From Vicugna pacos (lineage: Eukaryota > Chordata > Mammalia > Artiodactyla > Camelidae), in contig NC_132992.1 in NCBI RefSeq assembly GCF_048564905.1, positions 32,350,501 to 32,414,500 on the forward strand: DNA of 64,000 nt, read 5' to 3'. The notes under the pieces were generated by a model. It saw only the letters and a list, made by a program, of their open reading frames with translations. It had not been told where the DNA came from and made no database searches. Shown here piece after piece: positions 58,391-64,000 of the stretch; positions within the stretch are counted from its first letter, which is position 1; each line of letters begins with the position of its first letter. The position numbers were made by a program, and so were the translations under genes.

Positions 58391-61300
58391 TGCTTTGTCC
58401 AAGAATGACTTCTCGGTATGTGACCTAAGCAACTGGCTGCATCCTGATGTGACTTTCCAATATAGGTAAGATTGGAACGGCCTTGAAGAGAAATCAAGAT
58501 TTGTGTTTTAGCTCTGCTGAGTTTATAATACCCATTAGAAACCAAAGTAAACATGTCACTGAGAAAATCAGATAAATGGTTTGGAGCTTAATGGAGAGGT
58601 CAGGGATAGAGTTCAAACTTCAGGTGTCATTGACAGGTAGATGGTATTTAAAGCCAGAAGCATGTGAGATAGATTTTCTGGGAATAAACAGAGTTAGTGA
58701 AAAGAGGAGAAATTGGGTTGTACTTGGGTTCGAGGACGATATGAAGAAGGGGAACAGAAAAGGGAATGAGCTCAACCAAAAGGACTGAGCAGAAGTGGCC
58801 ACAAGGCAGAGGAAACCCAGAAAAGCCCAGAGAGGAGACTGTATAACGGAGAGTGGGGACTGGTCCACTGGGAGACTGAGTGATATGATAGCAGAGGTGA
58901 CCAATGGATTTGCAGCAAGAAGGTTCTAGAACATTGGACAAGAACAGTTTCAGTGAGTGTGTGGGAATGGAAGATGAACTGAAATTGGTTAAGGAGCTAA
59001 TGGGAAGTAGAAAAATAGAAAAAGAAAAAATAGTTTATTTGAGAATTTTTGTTGGGAAAGGAAGCAGAGAGATAGAACAATAGCTGAGAAACGGGCACAA
59101 TTCGTTATTCTGTTGGTTGGTTTGTTTTTAAAACAGTAGACACCAGAGGACATTTTCAGAAAAGAAAACTATTTTAAGGGACTACTTTATTGTTACTATT
59201 GATAGAAATTCGTATCTAATTTATACAACTACAGGTATTCAGGGATTAAATCACTAAATAAATGCAAGTGATTCAGTTGCAGAAAAGTGACCTCTGGAGG
59301 GTTGCCTAACATTCTTACCTACAATTTAAATGTATTTTTCTGCATCAGCCCTGAGGTTTGAGTAACTCAGGTATAAAATTTTTTAGTTGAATTAGCATAC
59401 GTCCTGGTTACCTACCTTATTAAGGCAGTACCTGAGTCTCTTGTAGGGTAACAAATGTATGAAAAACTAAATGATGACCTTGGGAAGACTAATATTGTGT
59501 CAGCCAAAGTGAAGTTCTGAGGGGAAAGGAGAAATTGTCAATCACTTTCCCATAAATCTCATGAAATTTCTCTCTTTTTCTAAATAAATTCAAGGTGGCG
59601 CTTCAGTATTATACTTACCCTCCTTGAAGCCACTGTCGTTGGAAGGAAAGATCTGTAAAGGAGACGTGAACCAAGTAATCACTGCCCCCCAGTGTCTGGC
59701 ACGCGGGTGAGACAAGAACCCCAGAGCCCCAGACTAATGTACCAGCAGTACATTCCCACGGAACCACCCCAAAAGGGGCACCACCCATTATCGGATTCTG
59801 TGTGATGGCAACTTCTAGAATTTTGCAACACAAAAGCCAAGTCGGCCAGACATGGTTTACCCTAAGAATATAGCCCACAATCCTTAAAAAAAGACCCTTA
59901 CCATCCATAGCACTGGGGTGTGCTCACCAATTATAGCCTGTGTTTTCCTTCCCACTAACTCCTGTCCAGGATTGGATTCACTACTGTTAAATCAGCTTAT
60001 TTTTTGTAAGTATTATTTCAAAACAGGGCTTTATTATGACTTGAAGTGTGTTTGTGTACGTGTGTGTGAGAGTCAATAAAATCTCATGACAAATTCTCAC
60101 TCTGTTCTGATTTTTTTTTAGAAAAGTTCAGATCAGAAAACTGATTTTATGAATGAAGTATCTTTGTTTCGTCCCTCTCCTAGAAGTCACAGTATTTCGT
60201 AGAGAGAGATCTGGATATCAGAGGATCTAAAATTTCACTTATAAGATTGTCTTGTCATTATAAAGTTTAGAAATATTGCTGATCGGAAGATACAGAATGG
60301 AGAGCATGACTGTTCAATTTGTCTGTTACTCATGAGTCAGAGACTTCATACGTTATACGTACACCCTGACAGTAAGGTCTGCCACATGGAGAAAAATTCT
60401 GGATGATCCCTAACAACCTTTCTCAGCCTGAGAGATTGCTTCTATTTGGCCTTAAGTATTGTTAAACACTTGAAAATAAATCAATTAAGGATGAGACCAA
60501 GAATTCTGTGGCCACTGTAACTTGGAATGAAACTCAAAGCTCAATTATACAAGCAGTGTTTTTCATTTAGGCAAGAAAGATCACGCAGTTGGTTAAAACA
60601 TATAGATGGCATGGTTCCCTTAAAAAAAAAAAACAGTCACTTGCTCAAGATCTAAAGTCAGGAGACAGGTACAAACAAATGAACAAGTGTTGAAACTCCA
60701 TTTATTTAGACTACACTTCAGATAAATGGGTCCTGTCAGGTAGCAAATAAAAGCATCTCCCAAAGAGGTTTAAGATATTGGAAAAAAGTCACAGGACACT
60801 ATTTCGTACAGGCATCCTGGAGATCTCAGACATTTTCTGCCATTAGGGAGGGCAATATGTATTTTCTTAGTGAAAAGTTCCTTCCTGTGTGAAAACCTTA
60901 TTAACCAAACTGATCTACCCCAGAGGGAGCACACGGATCAGTGAGTCAGTCAAGGCCAGAAGGACCAGCAGGAAGACCCTCCCAGCCATCAGTCCTAAGA
61001 ACTGTATGACTCTAGGTGTCCCTGGTTCTCCCTTGGTTGCTCTGAACTCAGTTGTGACAGCATGACAACTTTATGTTTCAAAGGATTGGAAGCTGGAGGA
61101 CTTAGATGTTAAAGACCGCTGACTGTGGCTCCATCCACGGGTGCAGACTAGCCAATGGGAACAAGGCTGGATGCTCAGCTCCAAAGGTCTCCTCCTGCCT
61201 CACATCCCACTTAGAGAGATCGTACGGTTTCTAAGGGCCATTTTATCTTCTCGCTTCCAGGAACTGTTTTAGCTATTTATCTTATTCTGCCCTAGCAAGT

Positions 61301-62860
61301 GCATTGACACTCATTGACTCTCCACTTCCTTTTCAAACTCGCCAGGTATTCCTGAGCCCTGAAACATGGCTCTCTTCTCCAATTAAAAGGGCAGGACTCA
61401 TCTTCTAAACCCCATTTCCATGCCAAGGACAGACACTCATCAGTCATTCAGCAGTCGTTTTCATTTCATTTGTTTTAATCTTCCACCATTTCAACTCTCG
61501 ATAAAAATGTGTAAATCTCTTCAGTGAAGTCTTAAGGTCATGAATCTTACATGGATTTCTGCTGATGAAGAGGCAGTTTTACAGCAAATTGTTCAGACAC
61601 AAGGTGATAGGGCACAGAGCTAGCGACGGATTCCAAGAGGATGACTTTCAAAATAGGATCCCAATAACTTTTTCTCTCTCCTTTCTCTTTCTTCTTGTCT
61701 CTCTTTCCTTCTCCTCTTTGTCCTTGAGACTCAACAGAGTTCCCCAAAAGCCTAACAACCTCTGCTACCCTCAGACATGATTCTATTTCCAAAGCCTTAC
61801 ATTACAACCCTTTCATGTCAATTCTAATTTCAAGCCCCCATTTCCTGATGAGGAACAATTCCATGAGGTACAAATGAACTTTTAGAACTTCTTTCATTTC
61901 CTTGACAGTTGAAATGACAGAAAGCAGAAGCAGTAAGATTTAGCCAACCATGCCCTCGTGGAGAGAGAATCCTGGCTCAGGATGGAATTGAAGATGAAGA
62001 CGAAGCTGTCACTTTGTGGGGTTTTTTTCTGGGTCAAAAGTGGTTCTTAGCTCCAAGCTGTAGGAAAATAAGTAAGAGCTAGGACCCATGATTTGGGGCC
62101 CAATAGGAGTAACTACTTTGGAAAGGGGGAAAAGACCACACGTGCCAGGCGGCTTATGTCAGATGCCTCTTGTACATCAGTTCACAGACCATTGGTCCCA
62201 CTTTTTATGCAGTCACTCTTGTGACAATCAGGTTTCTGCAGGCTTCTTCCAGCTGGATGCATTTGGAACCTGTCAGTTCCTCACCTCAGCAGGCCGGACA
62301 GGTGAACCTCATGTTCCGAACTGGGGCCTCTCTGACACCAAGGTGTGGGACACCTGGGGAACACGCTGGGCACTCTTATCACACAGCCCAGAAGTGCAGG
62401 GGAATGAGCACCCTTGGGACCACGTTTGAACAATGGGGGAAGAACAATGAGTAAGTGGTTTCACCTTTACCAACTCCTACCCCCCACAGATGAGAAAGTC
62501 TGAGACACATTCCTTAAGACTCCTCAGAAAGTCCCAGCAGGTCTGTGTAGCTTCCCAGTGACAACTGACAACAGGCTCCCTACTGGTGACACGTGTTCCT
62601 AGCTTCCTGTTACTTAGTCCTGGACACACCTAAGTCACACTGACTGAAAGGAAGTAAGAGTGCTGAGGTCAGAGCATCAGAGTGGAATACAGAGAGACAG
62701 AGGGAAGACACGGGGGATGCTGGCCCCCACAGAGAGGGGAAGCAGAACAGCTATTCTTGTGAGAAATATCTTATCTGTCTAAGGGTCCATTGGCCCTTTC
62801 TGAAAGTCAGAACATTTTTCCATCTAGTAAACCCGCAAGTAAAAATTAAAAAAAAAAATG
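58391..62860. other. Intergenic DNA downstream of TRAV41
   Basis: No V segment, RSS, D or J segment or other gene was recognised. A candidate CTCF core (AAGGTGGCGCT, about 59592-59602) is present. The short frames have no familiar motifs. TRDV2, expected downstream from the human order, is not seen. Confidence 0.45.
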
Positions 62861-62864
62861 AATA

Positions 62865-63237
62865 AAAGTTTCCTCACAGAGAAATGCAAATCAATACAAT
62901 GAGGTATCACCTCACACCAGCTGGAATGGCCATCATTAAAAAGTCCACAAACATTAAAAGCTGGAGAAGCTGTGGAGAAAAGGGAACCCTCCTACACCGT
63001 TGGTAGGAATGTAATTTGGTGCAGTTATTATGGAAAAACAGTATGGAGATTCCTTAGAAAACTAAAAATAGATTTACCATATGATCCAGAATCCCATTCC
63101 TGGGCACATATCCAGAGGGAACTCTAATTCAAAAAGATACATGAACTCCAATGTTTACAGAGGCACAATTTATAATAGACAAGATATGGAAGCAAACTAA
63201 ATGTCCACCGACAGATGACTGAATAAAGAAGTTGTGG

Positions 63238-63270
<33 letters not shown>

Positions 63271-63755
63271 GTAGGTAGGTAGAAAGAAAGATAGAATGGA
63301 GTATTACTCAGCCATAAAAAAGAATGAAATAATGCCATTTACAGCCATGGATGGACCTGGAGATTATTATACTAAGTGAAGTAAATCAGAGAAAGACAAT
63401 ATCACATAATATCATTTATATATGGAATCTAAAATATGACACAAATGAACTTATTTACAAAACAGAAACAGACTCACAGACATAGAAAACAAGCTTATGG
63501 TTACCAAAGGGGAAGGAGGAGGGATAAATTAGGAGTTTGGCATTAACATATACACACTACTATATATAAAATTGATAAACAACAAGGACCTACTATATAG
63601 CACAGGGAACTAGAGTCAATAGCTTATAATAACCTATGCTGAAAAAGAATATGAAAAGGAACACATATGTATATATACGTATAACTGAATCACTATGCTG
63701 TACCAGAAACCAACACAACATTGTAAATCAACTATACTTCAATTACATAAAACAG
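62865..63755 (+). mobile_element. L1 3' end, relatively young, with (GATA)n tract
   Basis: caatgaggtatcacctcaca, tccattcctgggcacatatc-like, gactattactcagccataaa-like and caactatacttcaattacat are L1 3' landmarks in order. A GATA tract (63238-63290) sits in its interior. It is the longest and best preserved L1 3' end in the window. Confidence 0.75.
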
Positions 63756-64000
63756 TCTTCTCAAAGATCTTCAACAAGATCGTTCACAGAGACAGATTTC
63801 TGGATCTCACATTTCTCAAGACCCTCAGCATTTGCTGTGTGGAAGATTTGAGCACAGATCCTCAGGAGAAAAGATGCCAAAGCTAACAGTTCATTTGCAT
63901 CTGACTGTTTCTGATTGAAACCAGTGCCCTCCTGCAGAAGAACGAATGAGTCGATGGAAACTAATTCATCAGGAAGCCATGTGATCAGCTTCTTCTCTCC

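Noticed and set aside
63238-63290. CRISPR-like tandem repeat
   Set aside because: It is a GATA microsatellite inside an L1 3' end in a vertebrate genome.
58391-64000. TRDV2, D, J or constant-region genes downstream of TRAV41
   Set aside because: No matching leader, V exon, 12- or 23-RSS, or constant-domain motif was found up to the window end.

Overview
The window is mammalian germline DNA from the T-cell receptor alpha/delta (TRA/TRD) locus. It holds the 3' part of the TRAV cluster, on the + strand. The host is most likely a camelid or close relative. Three copies of a tRNA-derived SINE of the camelid type (5950-6100, 38449-38596, and 51517-51659 on the minus strand) are the best taxonomic marker. 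The L1 3' ends and the LTRs also look cetartiodactyl.

Six V genes look intact. Each has a short leader exon with a GT donor, an intron of roughly 85-225 bp with an AG acceptor, an open V exon with 1st-Cys, Trp and 2nd-Cys, and a 3' recombination signal of the 23-bp-spacer type. In order they are TRAV36 (2332-2874), a divergent V in the TRAV37 position (7362-7814), TRAV38 (25630-26203), TRAV39 (39746-40247), TRAV40 (53064-53492) and TRAV41 (56919-57445). The order matches the human locus. TRAV38 is single here, whereas humans have two.

Four decayed V segments lie between them. Those at 11344-11633, 14786-15011 and 23011-23532 fall between the TRAV37-position gene and TRAV38. A TRAV39-like relic lies at about 42745-43025. 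Two of the four keep a readable 23-RSS, and two keep a leader-like segment.

The remaining sequence is AT-rich intergenic DNA with old L1, L2 and MIR copies, younger L1 3' ends, LTR fossils and microsatellites. The clearest LTR is a solo class II LTR at 46863-47381 with a 6-bp target duplication. Several V genes have CTCF-like motifs 100-260 bp upstream, which fits the known role of CTCF/cohesin in V-alpha usage. I see no D, J or C segment, no TRDV2-like gene downstream of TRAV41, and no non-immune protein gene.

Each V segment supplies the variable domain of an alpha chain (TRAV36 and TRAV38 perhaps also of a delta chain) after RAG-mediated joining to a downstream J or D segment outside the window. 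I did not find a new type of biological system. The most unusual items are the intact divergent gene in the TRAV37 position, the near-intact pseudogene at 23 kb, and the promoter-proximal CTCF-like motifs.
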